The notes: generated from the sequence alone by a model not told the origin. DNA of 64,000 nt from Cognaticolwellia sediminilitoris (GCA_002104535.1 NBOG01000001.1:280867-344866); one strand, 5' to 3'; positions 1-8,007 are shown, counted from the stretch's first letter. Translations and numbers: made by a program.

Positions 1-810
1 TCACAGTTATTTTTAACTCCCTCAGCAGTCAGCCATCAAATAAAAAAACTCGAAGCACAATTAGGTATCGCTTTATTCAACCGAGGTACCAGAACTATTG
101 AACTTACCAGTGCAGGAAAGCAGTTTTATCAATCGATTCAGCCGATAATCAACCAATTAGAGTCGACCATATCAGAATTTACTCAAATGCAGCATAATCA
201 AACTATTACCATCAGTTTACCTGAGTTTTTTGCTAGCGAGTTGTTTATTCCTCGGTTATCAGAATGGTCTGAAAACAACCCAACGATTAACTTGCAACTC
301 GAAACGGTAAAGTCTAATAGCGCGCCAGCACAATCGGCAGACTTATCTATTGTACTGGCAAATGGCAAACCCAATGCAAAAATAGTGCAAGAGCTATTTC
401 CTATTCGCTATGTACCAGCTTGTAACAAGAGACTATATAAAAAATTAAAAAACATGGGGCTTAAAGCATTAAAAAGTACGCCATTGATTCTTCATAGATC
501 GCGTCCTTGGTCTTGGCATCAATGGGCTGACAAAAATAGTGTTGATGATTTTGATCCTAAACAGATTATCCAATTCGACAGTATGTTTGGTGTTGCCAGA
601 GCAGCCCAACAAGGCATGGGAATAGCGTTAGTGCCTTTACCTATGAGCAAAGCCTGGTTCAGTGAGCAACTACTGGTAAAGTTATTCGACGAGGAGTTAA
701 ATACCAATGATAAATATTATCTTATACAGCATGAAAATATGGATAATAATGCCGATCTGACTTTATTCGCTGATTGGGTAAAGCAAACCTTCACGATTTA
801 TGATGAATAA
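1..810 (+). CDS. LysR-family transcriptional regulator, 5' end outside window
   Basis: The open frame is already running at base 1, so the start lies upstream of the window. Translation from base 1 gives the second half of a LysR winged helix-turn-helix (SAVSHQIKKLEAQLG followed by LFNRGTRTIELTSAGKQFY), then a linker helix and a periplasmic-binding-protein-like effector domain reaching the stop at 810. An internal ATG at 187 would give only the effector domain and is not the true start. LysR proteins bind DNA as tetramers and usually control a divergent or neighbouring gene, which is not visible here. The helix-turn-helix resembles GcvA-type members, but ligand and targets cannot be told from the sequence. 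Confidence 0.93.
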   Translation, partial: SQLFLTPSAVSHQIKKLEAQLGIALFNRGTRTIELTSAGKQFYQSIQPIINQLESTISEFTQMQHNQTITISLPEFFASELFIPRLSEWSENNPTINLQLETVKSNSAPAQSADLSIVLANGKPNAKIVQELFPIRYVPACNKRLYKKLKNMGLKALKSTPLILHRSRPWSWHQWADKNSVDDFDPKQIIQFDSMFGVARAAQQGMGIALVPLPMSKAWFSEQLLVKLFDEELNTNDKYYLIQHENMDNNADLTLFADWVKQTFTIYDE

Positions 811-1034
811 AAAGTTTAATGTTCTCTTAATGATAGTCAATATAAGCTGAAAAAACACCTTAGTTAGCCGTTTGATGTTCAAGCTAAAACACTTCTGCAC
901 TGATACTGTTAAGCCAAGGATGTACAAGTGAATTTAATTCACTTGATAGGTGTATTCTAATCGTTTGCCAGTAACCAGATAGCATTTTATATTAGCGCTG
1001 TATCAACTTGATACGTAAACAATATAGAGATTAT

Positions 1035-1553
1035 ATGATGATTAAAATTAAACTGAAAAAAATAATATTAACCACTTTATTATTAACTAATAGCTATACC
1101 ACTTTAGCCGATGATAATAAATTCCAAGTAGCTATTGTCAAAGGCGAAGTTGGCACCTCAGAGCTATCTAAAGGTAAAGTCGAATCTGGTATCAAAAAAT
1201 TAATTGCTAGCAATATAAAACAAGATTTTTATGCTAATAAAATGAATTTGTGCGTCGCATATTTGCAAGCTACATCTCAACAAAGCGATAAAACTGAATC
1301 AGCCTGCACAGAAGCGATTACAAGTTTAGAATCTATGAAACATCAAAGTAACAAAGTTCGATATTTAACAGCACTAAATTATAGTAACCGTGGTGTAGCA
1401 AGATATAGAAAAAACCAGATAACTGCAGCCTTAAAAGATTTTGAAATCGCTGTAGAAATCGATGACAACTCAATCACAACGGGTAATTTACAAAAATTTA
1501 ATCGCCTGGTGTCTCAAGAGCAAGTAGAAAGTATTACTGAATTCTCTGATTAA
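1035..1553 (+). CDS. Small exported TPR-like protein, function unknown
   Basis: The frame can be opened by a TTG at 1008, but two ATGs at 1035 and 1038 sit just after an AGAGA purine run and start directly with a signal peptide (lysines, then ILTTLLLTNSYTTLADD), so I place the start at 1035 (172 residues). After the likely cleavage near TLA the protein is mostly alpha-helical. Its C-terminal half contains one TPR-like helix pair (NRGVARYRKNQITAALKDFEIAVEID). Two cysteines (in NLCVAYL and SACTEA) could form a disulfide after export. I do not recognise the family. A periplasmic protein-protein interaction role is an inference from the TPR-like pattern only. Confidence 0.75.
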   Translation: MMIKIKLKKIILTTLLLTNSYTTLADDNKFQVAIVKGEVGTSELSKGKVESGIKKLIASNIKQDFYANKMNLCVAYLQATSQQSDKTESACTEAITSLESMKHQSNKVRYLTALNYSNRGVARYRKNQITAALKDFEIAVEIDDNSITTGNLQKFNRLVSQEQVESITEFSD

Positions 1554-1967
1554 TCTCTTAAAATTAAAACTAGGAAGCTAAAATGAAACTTAATTTTTGC
1601 AAAAAAATCAGCTCAACAATTAACTTTATAATTGAAATTAAGCATATCTCAATTAGTCAGTGGGACATTGAATAAACAGCTAACATTACTCATTACCATA
1701 GCTTATCAAACCGTCTGTAGTTTAATGAATAATGTCAACCCTTTGATACAACGCAGCTAGATAAAGTGAAAATTATTTAGCTGACGTTGTAAGCCCCTAA
1801 AACCCACCGCCCATCTATGCTACTATCAAAAACATCACATCCTTAGCTATCTACTATGGTAGATATATCTTCAGAAATAAAAGGCTAGGCATGTATCACT
1901 TTTTGTGCATAATGCACGCATCTTCATAGTTTATTTCCTTAATTGAAAAGTTAAAAAAGCTCGCTTT
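1554..1967. other. 414-bp gene-poor interval upstream of glsA
   Basis: No convincing gene. It holds an imperfect inverted repeat (annotated separately) and a 30-codon open frame at 1583-1675 with a good AGGAAG ribosome-site match 7 bases before its ATG. Its product (MKLNFCKKISSTINFIIEIK...) looks like random AT-rich coding and I do not call it a gene. The 3' part, from about 1850, should hold the glsA promoter, but I see no clear -35/-10 pair. Confidence 0.5.
1747..1791. repeat. Imperfect inverted repeat upstream of glsA
   Basis: Arms 1747-1764 (TACAACGCAGCTAGATAA) and 1773-1791 (reverse complement TACAACGTCAGCTAAATAA) pair with one bulged base and one mismatch around an 8-base loop. No T-run follows on either strand, so it does not look like a simple terminator. 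It could be a structured 3' end of the upstream transcript, an operator, or a repeat family member. Confidence 0.6.
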
Positions 1968-2900
1968 ATGATAAAAGACATCGATAACCTCAAGGTAAAA
2001 TTAGCAGCTTTCTTGGAAGCTCAGCGACCTCTATATACACAGGGTAAAGTTGCAGATTACATCCCTGCATTAGCAGAAGTTTGCCCAAAAAGTATCGGTG
2101 CTTGTGTCGCTACCATTAATGGCAAAGTGGTTGGTGCGGGCGACTACCAAGTGCCCTTCTCTATACAAAGTATTTCTAAAGTTTTTGGTTTAGTAATGGC
2201 GATGAATAGGATCGGAGATGACTTATGGCAAAGAGTAAGTATGGAGCCTTCTGGGCAAGCCTTTAACTCTATAATCCAATTAGAATGGGAAAAAGGTGTA
2301 CCTAGAAACCCTGTGATAAACGCCGGAGCTTTATTAGTTGCGGATGTGCTTACTAGTCATTTTTCAGCGAGTAAATTAGCTTTTTTGAGTTTTATGCGTA
2401 AATTGTCCCATGACGACTCTGTTTATATCGATTGCCATGTTTATGAATCTGAGCTCGCACATGGAAATCGTAATGCTGCATTAGCCTACTTAATGAAAAG
2501 TTTTGGCAATATTGAATCGGAAATTCCCGAGGTGTTAAGCCATTACTTTACCCAGTGTGCAATAGCGATGAGTTGTGAACAATTAGCGAACAGTTTACTT
2601 TTTTTAGCGAATAAAGGTATCGACCCCGTAACTAATGAAGTTATCTGTTCGCCCAAAGATGCTCATCGAGTGAACGCTATATTATCAACCAGTGGCATGT
2701 ATGATCAGTCAGGTGAATTTGCTTTCTCTATTGGTTTACCCGCTAAAAGTGGTGTTGGCGGCGGTGTTATCGCAATAGTGCCAAATTACGGCGTAATTTG
2801 TACTTGGAGCCCACCGTTAAATAGCTTTGGTAACTCGGTTATAGGCACGAATTTACTGGCTAATTTAGCTGAAGAATTAGGTTTATCTATTTATCATTGA
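1968..2900 (+). CDS. glsA: Glutaminase
   Basis: Hydrolyses glutamine to glutamate and ammonia in the cytoplasm. The 310-residue protein has the usual length of bacterial glutaminases of the serine-dependent beta-lactamase-like fold. The catalytic S-x-x-K motif is in FSIQSISKVF (Ser68, Lys71), followed by the family segments EPSGQAFNS and NPVINAGALL, and near the C-terminus GLPAKSGVGGG. The ATG at 1968 lacks a strong Shine-Dalgarno sequence, but the N-terminus matches the family length. The gene is followed by a convergent hydrolase gene with a 14-bp 3' overlap. It could support acid or osmotic tolerance or nitrogen flow; the sequence does not decide which. Confidence 0.95.
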   Translation: MIKDIDNLKVKLAAFLEAQRPLYTQGKVADYIPALAEVCPKSIGACVATINGKVVGAGDYQVPFSIQSISKVFGLVMAMNRIGDDLWQRVSMEPSGQAFNSIIQLEWEKGVPRNPVINAGALLVADVLTSHFSASKLAFLSFMRKLSHDDSVYIDCHVYESELAHGNRNAALAYLMKSFGNIESEIPEVLSHYFTQCAIAMSCEQLANSLLFLANKGIDPVTNEVICSPKDAHRVNAILSTSGMYDQSGEFAFSIGLPAKSGVGGGVIAIVPNYGVICTWSPPLNSFGNSVIGTNLLANLAEELGLSIYH

Positions 2901-3492
2901 TATCAAATGACTTGTCTAAAGGAATAAGCTCGACAATTTTTTTCATATAATATTGATAAGCCTGTGGATCAAAATTCTGCGATTTTTGATTCATAAATCC
3001 ATGCAAATGTTCACTTTGCTCAATAGTGACATTTAGCTTGCCAGTCAAATCCTCGCGTAATTTTTGCACGCAAAAATGTTTTTCGGCGACAGGAAGAATT
3101 AATCTTATCGGTAACTTAGGGGTTAATTTAGTCATGTGACGAATTTGGCTGCTATAAAAACACATAGCGCCGAGGCTATTTTCCAAACTTTTTTCGCCGC
3201 ATAATTGCCAAACAGCACTACCACCAACACTAAAACCAATTAATATTTTAACCCCTGGTATTGTTAGCAGCTCCGCTTCAAGTTTTTTAACATAGCCTGC
3301 TTGAGACACGTTTTCGATAAAATATTGATATGCATCTTGTTCAGACTCAAATGCTTGTGGTTGAATGTTGTATGGCCCTATCAAATGGTATTCAGCATTA
3401 AACTGTCGAGGAATATTTAACATAACCTGCTGACACAACATTTTGAAACTTTCAGTAACACCATAAATATCGGCAACAAAAATTAACTTCAA
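2887..3492 (-). CDS. Alpha/beta hydrolase, dienelactone-hydrolase-like
   Basis: A 201-residue protein without signal peptide. The nucleophile elbow is GFSVGG with Ser88 after the strand KILI, and a histidine in the segment SEHLHGFMN would serve as catalytic base, the pattern of small dienelactone-hydrolase-like enzymes. The acid residue is less clear; a glutamate in LPVAEKHF is the likely position where family members carry Asp. Substrate cannot be predicted. Its 3' end overlaps the 3' end of glsA on the other strand by 14 bp. It is transcribed away from the yebC-type gene. Confidence 0.8.
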   Translation of the reverse strand: MKLIFVADIYGVTESFKMLCQQVMLNIPRQFNAEYHLIGPYNIQPQAFESEQDAYQYFIENVSQAGYVKKLEAELLTIPGVKILIGFSVGGSAVWQLCGEKSLENSLGAMCFYSSQIRHMTKLTPKLPIRLILPVAEKHFCVQKLREDLTGKLNVTIEQSEHLHGFMNQKSQNFDPQAYQYYMKKIVELIPLDKSFDINDK

Positions 3493-3667
3493 CTAAGCGC
3501 TCCTAAAACAACCACAACATGCATAAATTTGCATTATTAAGGATAATAATCACACGCTTTGTTAATTTTTAAAAGTTCAAATAGGCTCAGCACTAGAAAT
3601 AGCTGGCACTACCCGTTAGAATCTAGCGCATAGAAATTTAAATTCATCAGCAACGAGACGTATTCAG

Positions 3668-4393
3668 ATGGGCAGAGCATACCAAAACCGTAAATTATCA
3701 ATGGCCAAAACTGCGGGTCAAAAAACTAAAGTATATTCAAAATATGGTAAAGAAATTTACGTACTAGCGAAAAATGGTGGCGTAGATCCAGACAGTAACC
3801 TTTCTTTACGTCGTACAATTGAAAGAGCTAAAAAAGATCAAGTTCCTACGCATGTAATTGAGAAAGCGATAGAAAAAGCATCAGGTGTTGGCGGAGAAGA
3901 TTACGTAGAATCGCGCTACGAAGGCTTTGGACCGGGTAACTGTATGGTAATTATTGATTGTTTAACTGATAACGGCAATCGAACCATTAAAGATGTTCGC
4001 CAATGTTTTACCAAAACCAATTCAAAAATTGGCTCATCTGGTACAGTTTCACACATGTTTGATCACCAAGCGATATTTGCCTTTAAAGGTGAAGACGATG
4101 AAGCGGTATTGGAAAGCTTAATGATGGCTGACATTGATGTTACTGATGTTGAACTTGAAGACGGCATTATTACTGTGTACGCGCCACATACAGAGTTTTT
4201 CAAAATTAAAACAGAATTTGCCGAAAATATGGCAGATGTTGAATTAGAAGTTGAAGAAATTTCTTGGGTACCGCAAACCTACACTGAAATTTCAGGTGAA
4301 GACGATTTAGCTAATTTCGAAAAATTCATTAACATGTTGGAAGATTGTGACGACGTACAAAATATTTATCACAATGCTGAATTAGCTGAGTAA
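3668..4393 (+). CDS. YebC/PmpR family protein, YeeN type
   Basis: A 241-residue YebC/TACO1-family protein. Its N-terminus ([20 protein letters not shown]) and the segment [20 protein letters not shown] identify the family, and the reading [14 protein letters not shown] with N-x-N-R-T-I is the central signature. The N-terminal form is closer to E. coli YeeN than to the YebC encoded near ruvC. Family members have been described as DNA-binding regulators and, more recently, as factors that help ribosomes through difficult (polyproline) sequences; which applies here is open. An acidic C-terminus is present. A rho-independent terminator follows directly. Confidence 0.93.
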   Translation: MGRAYQNRKLSMAKTAGQKTKVYSKYGKEIYVLAKNGGVDPDSNLSLRRTIERAKKDQVPTHVIEKAIEKASGVGGEDYVESRYEGFGPGNCMVIIDCLTDNGNRTIKDVRQCFTKTNSKIGSSGTVSHMFDHQAIFAFKGEDDEAVLESLMMADIDVTDVELEDGIITVYAPHTEFFKIKTEFAENMADVELEVEEISWVPQTYTEISGEDDLANFEKFINMLEDCDDVQNIYHNAELAE

Positions 4394-4411
4394 CAATAGC
4401 TGATATTAATT

Positions 4412-4438
4412 AAAGGCATCGTATCAGATGCCTTTTTT
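4412..4438 (+). terminator. Rho-independent terminator after the yebC-type gene
   Basis: Stem AAAGGCATC (4412-4420) pairs with GATGCCTTT (4427-4435), six-base loop, followed by a T-run to 4438. It sits 19 bp after the stop and 29 bp before the ltaE start, so ltaE needs its own promoter or depends on readthrough. Confidence 0.85.
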
Positions 4439-4466
4439 AGTTCCCCTAATCAATAAGAGGCACACC

Positions 4467-5477
4467 ATGATAGATTTTCGTTCCGATACAGTAACCCGCC
4501 CATGTAAAAAAATGCGCACAGCGATGGCAAACGCAGAAGTCGGTGACGATGTTTATGGTGATGACCCTACGGTAAATGAACTTGAGTCTTGGGCTGCAAA
4601 ACGACACGGATTTGCTCGTGCTATGTTTTGTAGTTCAGGTACACAAGCGAACTTATTAGCATTAATGGCGCATTGCCAACGAGGTGATGAATACCTTTGT
4701 GGTCAACAAGCTCATAACTATAAATTTGAAGGTGGTGGTGCTGCCATTTTAGGTTCAATTCAGCCACAACCTATCGAGAATGAAAAAGACGGTACCTTGT
4801 GCTTTGAAAAGCTTACTGCTGCAATAAAACCAGACGATTCTCACTTTGCTCGTACAACATTACTGAGTATTGAAAATACCATAAACGGGAAAGTATTGCC
4901 GTTAGAGTATATGCAAAATGCACGTGAATTTACCCGAGAACACAACTTGGCGCTACATTTAGACGGCGCTCGTGTTTACAATGCGGCTACAGCGTTGAAT
5001 GTTGATATAACAGAAATTTGTCAACACGTTGATTCAATGTCAGTTTGCTTATCGAAAGGGCTTGGCGCACCAATTGGTTCAATTTTACTGGGTTCAGAAA
5101 GCTTAATTAAAGCTGCGAAACGCTGGCGAAAAGTCGTTGGTGGCGGTATGAGACAAGCCGGTATTATTGCCGCGGCAGCCAAAATAGCACTGGCAGAAAA
5201 CCCCGTTAAACTACAACAAGACCATGAAAATGCAAAATATTTAGCTACTGCATTAAACCAATTTGCCAACATTTCAGTAAACCTTGATCATGTTGAAACT
5301 AATATGGTTTTTGCGACGTTTTCTGAAGATATAGATATTGTTAATCTTGTTGAAAAATTAAAAGATGGCAATATATTACTCAGCGCTGGTAACCCAATGC
5401 GCCTAGTTACTCACTTAGATATTGATAAAACAGCGATAGACACTTTTATTCAGGCTTTACATAATGAACTTGTTTAA
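4467..5477 (+). CDS. ltaE: Low-specificity L-threonine aldolase
   Basis: PLP enzyme that cleaves L-threonine and allo-threonine to glycine and acetaldehyde. An upstream in-frame start at 4428 lies inside the preceding terminator. The ATG at 4467 follows AAGAGG at good spacing and begins with the family N-terminus MIDFRSDTVTRP, giving 336 residues. With this start the PLP lysine is Lys197 (SVCLSKGLGAPIG), the pyridine-binding aspartate Asp166 in DGAR, and the ring-stacking His83, as in E. coli LtaE. It stands alone between two terminators. It could supply glycine or degrade threonine, linking it loosely to the thr operon at the far end of the window. Confidence 0.96.
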   Translation: MIDFRSDTVTRPCKKMRTAMANAEVGDDVYGDDPTVNELESWAAKRHGFARAMFCSSGTQANLLALMAHCQRGDEYLCGQQAHNYKFEGGGAAILGSIQPQPIENEKDGTLCFEKLTAAIKPDDSHFARTTLLSIENTINGKVLPLEYMQNAREFTREHNLALHLDGARVYNAATALNVDITEICQHVDSMSVCLSKGLGAPIGSILLGSESLIKAAKRWRKVVGGGMRQAGIIAAAAKIALAENPVKLQQDHENAKYLATALNQFANISVNLDHVETNMVFATFSEDIDIVNLVEKLKDGNILLSAGNPMRLVTHLDIDKTAIDTFIQALHNELV

Positions 5478-5511
5478 TATCAACGCGATAATTCAACTTG
5501 CGATAACAACA

Positions 5512-5546
5512 TTCAGTTCAGTTCAGTTCAGTTCAGTTCAGTTCAG
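5512..5546. repeat. Seven tandem copies of TTCAG
   Basis: A perfect pentanucleotide microsatellite, 7 x TTCAG, in the convergent gap between ltaE (stop 5477) and the crotonase gene (stop 5637). It lies in no reading frame and upstream of no gene, so slippage there would not obviously switch anything. Confidence 0.95.
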
Positions 5547-5591
5547 TAAAAGTTTCCTAAGCTATCTTAGGCCGTGATGAAATATGATTGT

Positions 5592-5643
5592 CCAAACGGT
5601 ATATTTAACGATTGTAATTAAACATACCGTTGGCTTTTATTTT
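5592..5643 (+). terminator. Probable terminator of ltaE
   Basis: CCAAACGGTAT (5592-5602) pairs with ATACCGTTGG (5624-5633) with one bulged A; CTTTTATTTT follows. It overlaps the end of the convergent crotonase gene. On the minus strand no T-run follows, so it serves the plus strand. Confidence 0.65.
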
Positions 5644-6437
5644 GCTAGTTTCTCTATCATGGTGTTTACGGCAGATAAATGCTCGGGGTTGTTATGACAC
5701 ATGCCCTGAAATACAGCACAAATATCAAGAAAATCAGGTAATTCAGTGCGCTGAGCTAATTTCATTAAACGTTTAGTTAACCGCAGAGAAGCAACAGGTT
5801 TGGCCGCAATTTCACTGGCTAATTCATTAACTTTTATCAGTAAGTCTTCTGGCTCGGTAATATCTAACACCACGCCTATTTCTTTTGCTTCCACGGCGCC
5901 TATTACACGACCAGTAAAGGTTAGCTCTGCAGCTTTTTGGTAGCCAATTAAGCGCTGCATAAACCACGCTCCACCATCGCCTGGAATAATACCTAGGTTA
6001 ACGAAAGTTTCACCAAATTTAGCTTTTGTTGACGCTATTCTAATATCGCACATATTAGCAATATCAAAACCAGCGCCGATCGCAGGACCATTAACCGCTG
6101 CAATGACTGGCACTTCTAACTTATGTAAGGCTAAGGGAATTCGTTGAATACCTTCCCTATAACGCCTTTCTAACGTTTGCACATCGCCAGCAAAGTCGCC
6201 GGCTCGCTCAGCCATATCTTTAATATTACCGCCAGAGGAAAACGCAGAGCCCTCGCCAGTTATAATCAATACAGCAATCTCAGGCGTGCTATTTATCCAG
6301 TCGACGGTATTAACAATATCATCTGCTATGGCCGTACCGGTTAAAGCATTTCGAACATCATGACGGTTGAATGCCAAAGTCACGATGTTGTTATTAAGGG
6401 TTATTTTACTGTCGACTAATATCGGTAGTGTAATCAT
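5637..6437 (-). CDS. Crotonase (enoyl-CoA hydratase/isomerase) family protein
   Basis: The frame reaches back to 6500, inside mazG, but ATG 6437 has TTGAGG six bases upstream and starts with MITLPILVDSKITLNN, giving 266 residues. Family features are the oxyanion-hole segments GEGSAFSSGGNIKDM and PAIGAGFDIANMCDI and the helix IIPGDGGAWFMQRL. Aligned by eye with rat enoyl-CoA hydratase, Glu144 (in GGGCELA) is replaced by Asp and Glu164 (in QPEILLG) by Phe. It is therefore probably not a classical hydratase and may be an isomerase or another crotonase activity. It starts 16 bp after mazG and is likely cotranscribed with it; a functional link is not evident. Confidence 0.9.
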   Translation of the reverse strand: MITLPILVDSKITLNNNIVTLAFNRHDVRNALTGTAIADDIVNTVDWINSTPEIAVLIITGEGSAFSSGGNIKDMAERAGDFAGDVQTLERRYREGIQRIPLALHKLEVPVIAAVNGPAIGAGFDIANMCDIRIASTKAKFGETFVNLGIIPGDGGAWFMQRLIGYQKAAELTFTGRVIGAVEAKEIGVVLDITEPEDLLIKVNELASEIAAKPVASLRLTKRLMKLAQRTELPDFLDICAVFQGMCHNNPEHLSAVNTMIEKLAK

Positions 6438-6453
6438 TTTTGCCTCAATTTTT

Positions 6454-7251
6454 TTATTTTTCAGAAACTTTAACTTGTTGCCAATAAGCTTCAAGCTCAT
6501 CTAATGAATGTTGCTGAAAGCTTTTATCTGAATGATTAACTTGCGCTTCAACACCATTAAAACGTTTGCTAAATTTTTGGTTAGCTTGTCGCAATAAGGC
6601 TTCAGGGTCTTGTTTGGCATGTCGGCATAAATTTACTACAGCAAACATTAAGTCACCCAGCTCTTCCGCTAAGGCGCTTTCGTTATGATGTAACTCTGCT
6701 TTTACCTCTAGCACCTCTTCTTCGACTTTAGCAAAGACATCATCAATATTGTCCCAATCAAACCCTACATGTGCACAGCGTTTTTGAATTTTTGCCGCTT
6801 GTGATAATGCCGGTAAATTACGCGGAATATCGGCGAGAATACTGAGATTGTCATTGTTATTTTTCTGTTGGCGCTCTTTAACTTTTTCATTTTCCCAGTT
6901 TGCTTTTATTTCCGCATCTGACTGAAAGTCACTACTAGCGAAAACATGTGGGTGTCGACGAATAAGTTTTTCACAAATAGCACTAACGACACTATCAAAG
7001 TCAAAGCGCTTTTCTTCTGCGCCAAGTTGGCTATAAAACACCACTTGAAATAACAAATCGCCAAGCTCTTTTTCTAACTCAGTAAAATCTTCTTGCTCAA
7101 TAGCATCAGCAACCTCATAAGCTTCTTCGATTGTGTGGGGAATAATGGATGAAAATGTTTGTTTGATGTCCCAAGGGCAACCTGTTTCTGGGTCACGTAA
7201 TTCAGTCATAATCCAACGGAGTTTTTCGATTGATGGGCTGTCGTTCAGCAT
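6454..7251 (-). CDS. mazG: Nucleoside triphosphate pyrophosphohydrolase MazG
   Basis: Hydrolyses NTPs and dNTPs to monophosphate and pyrophosphate; in E. coli it clears aberrant nucleotides and moderates ppGpp signalling. The 265-residue protein has the two expected MazG domains. The N-terminal one has EEAYE (Glu42, Glu43, Glu46) and ELGD (62-65); the C-terminal one has EEEVLEVKAEL then EELGDLMFAVVNL. As in E. coli it lies downstream of relA, but here a foreign-looking gene and a truncated second copy of its own 5' end (7822-7998) stand between. Bases 7124-7251 are repeated there at an exact offset of 747 bp, with the inner 65 bases identical. The upstream purine run (TAGG) lies in the 20-bp gap after the inserted gene. 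Confidence 0.96.
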   Translation of the reverse strand: MLNDSPSIEKLRWIMTELRDPETGCPWDIKQTFSSIIPHTIEEAYEVADAIEQEDFTELEKELGDLLFQVVFYSQLGAEEKRFDFDSVVSAICEKLIRRHPHVFASSDFQSDAEIKANWENEKVKERQQKNNNDNLSILADIPRNLPALSQAAKIQKRCAHVGFDWDNIDDVFAKVEEEVLEVKAELHHNESALAEELGDLMFAVVNLCRHAKQDPEALLRQANQKFSKRFNGVEAQVNHSDKSFQQHSLDELEAYWQQVKVSEK

Positions 7252-7271
7252 ACTAAATAGAGCCTATATAA

Positions 7272-7820
7272 TTAATGAGTGGCGGTTGTCCACTCAATAT
7301 TAGTTATTTTATTGTCTGGGATAGTGAATGTCATTGGTGCATCCCCTACATCTTGGTTAGCAACCATATAAATATAATTGTAGCCTTCAATACGACTAGG
7401 CTTACCTAACTGACGAATTAATTCATCCTCACCATTACAAGTAATCGAGCTAAAGCTTAAACCTTCACCACAACCAGTTAAATTAATTTTTTGAATATGC
7501 TTAATAGTAACAATTTCACTACCATCATCGTATTTGTCATAATCATAAACATAAAACTGAATAGAAACATCATCATATTTCAGCGTTACTTTTTTATCTA
7601 ATCGGTTATAGATTTCATTCTTGAAAGGCTTTTCAATAATTTCATTAGGAGTACCATTTTTATTAATAACGTCATCATAATGCTTACCCCAAGAGTAAAA
7701 AGTTTTATAGTAAAAATTCGAAGGAGGTGAACCTTCCCAAAATGTTTTCCCCCATTTGCTAGCTCCCATTAAAGACACACTTACGCAAACAACAACAAAC
7801 AATCGTAATAATGCTTTCAT
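7272..7820 (-). CDS. Exported protein of unknown function inserted between relA and mazG
   Basis: 182 residues with a clear signal peptide (MKALLRLFVVVCVSVSLMGA; cleavage probably after GAS; no lipobox cysteine). The mature part shows two similar halves, each a helix with G-x-P (KNGTPNEII; QLGKPSRIEG) followed by strands. This recalls the BamE/SmpA-like fold, but that is a guess from pattern only. Two cysteines (TGCGEG, ITCNGED) could pair in the periplasm. ATG 7820 has AAGGAT just upstream and follows the stop of the truncated mazG frame by one base, so translation may be coupled. The gene interrupts the relA-mazG order and is rich in Asp, Lys, Tyr and AT, consistent with acquisition. Confidence 0.8.
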   Translation of the reverse strand: MKALLRLFVVVCVSVSLMGASKWGKTFWEGSPPSNFYYKTFYSWGKHYDDVINKNGTPNEIIEKPFKNEIYNRLDKKVTLKYDDVSIQFYVYDYDKYDDGSEIVTIKHIQKINLTGCGEGLSFSSITCNGEDELIRQLGKPSRIEGYNYIYMVANQDVGDAPMTFTIPDNKITNIEWTTATH

Positions 7821-7821
7821 T

Positions 7822-7998
7822 TTATATCCTTATTAATGATTTATTTAATACCCGTGACAACTTGCATTCCTCTTCGATTGTGTGGGGAATAATGGATGAA
7901 AATGTTTGTTTGATGTCCCAAGGGCAACCTGTTTCAGGGTCACGAAGCTCTGACATGATCCAACGGAGTTTTTCTATTGAAGGTTTAGCTGACAGCAT
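7822..7998 (-). pseudogene. mazG: Truncated second copy of the mazG 5' end
   Basis: An open frame of 58 codons starting at ATG 7998, nine bases after the relA stop (the E. coli-like relA-mazG junction). Residues 1-43 read MLSAKPSIEKLRWIMSELRD and on through the PWDIKQTF segment of MazG; after IEE it runs into unrelated sequence (CKLSRVLNKS...) and stops one base before the ATG of the inserted gene. Compared with the intact gene, 7871-7998 aligns without gaps to 7124-7251. The 65 bases farthest from the start are identical, and about 16 mismatches fall in the start-proximal 63 bases. It cannot be an active pyrophosphohydrolase, since it lacks the metal-binding helices. Confidence 0.9.
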
Positions 7999-8007
7999 AC
8001 TTATTAC

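Noticed and set aside
1008-1034. TTG start extending the small TPR protein
   Set aside because: The extension would place polar residues before an obvious signal peptide; the ATGs at 1035/1038 have the better spacing to a purine run.
1583-1675. 30-codon open frame with a good AGGAAG ribosome-site match
   Set aside because: The product is compositionally like random AT-rich DNA, with no hydrophobic or structural pattern; one good purine run is not enough to call a gene.
5512-5546. Phase-variable switch
   Set aside because: The repeat is in no reading frame and lies between two gene 3' ends, so changes in copy number would not alter a start or promoter.
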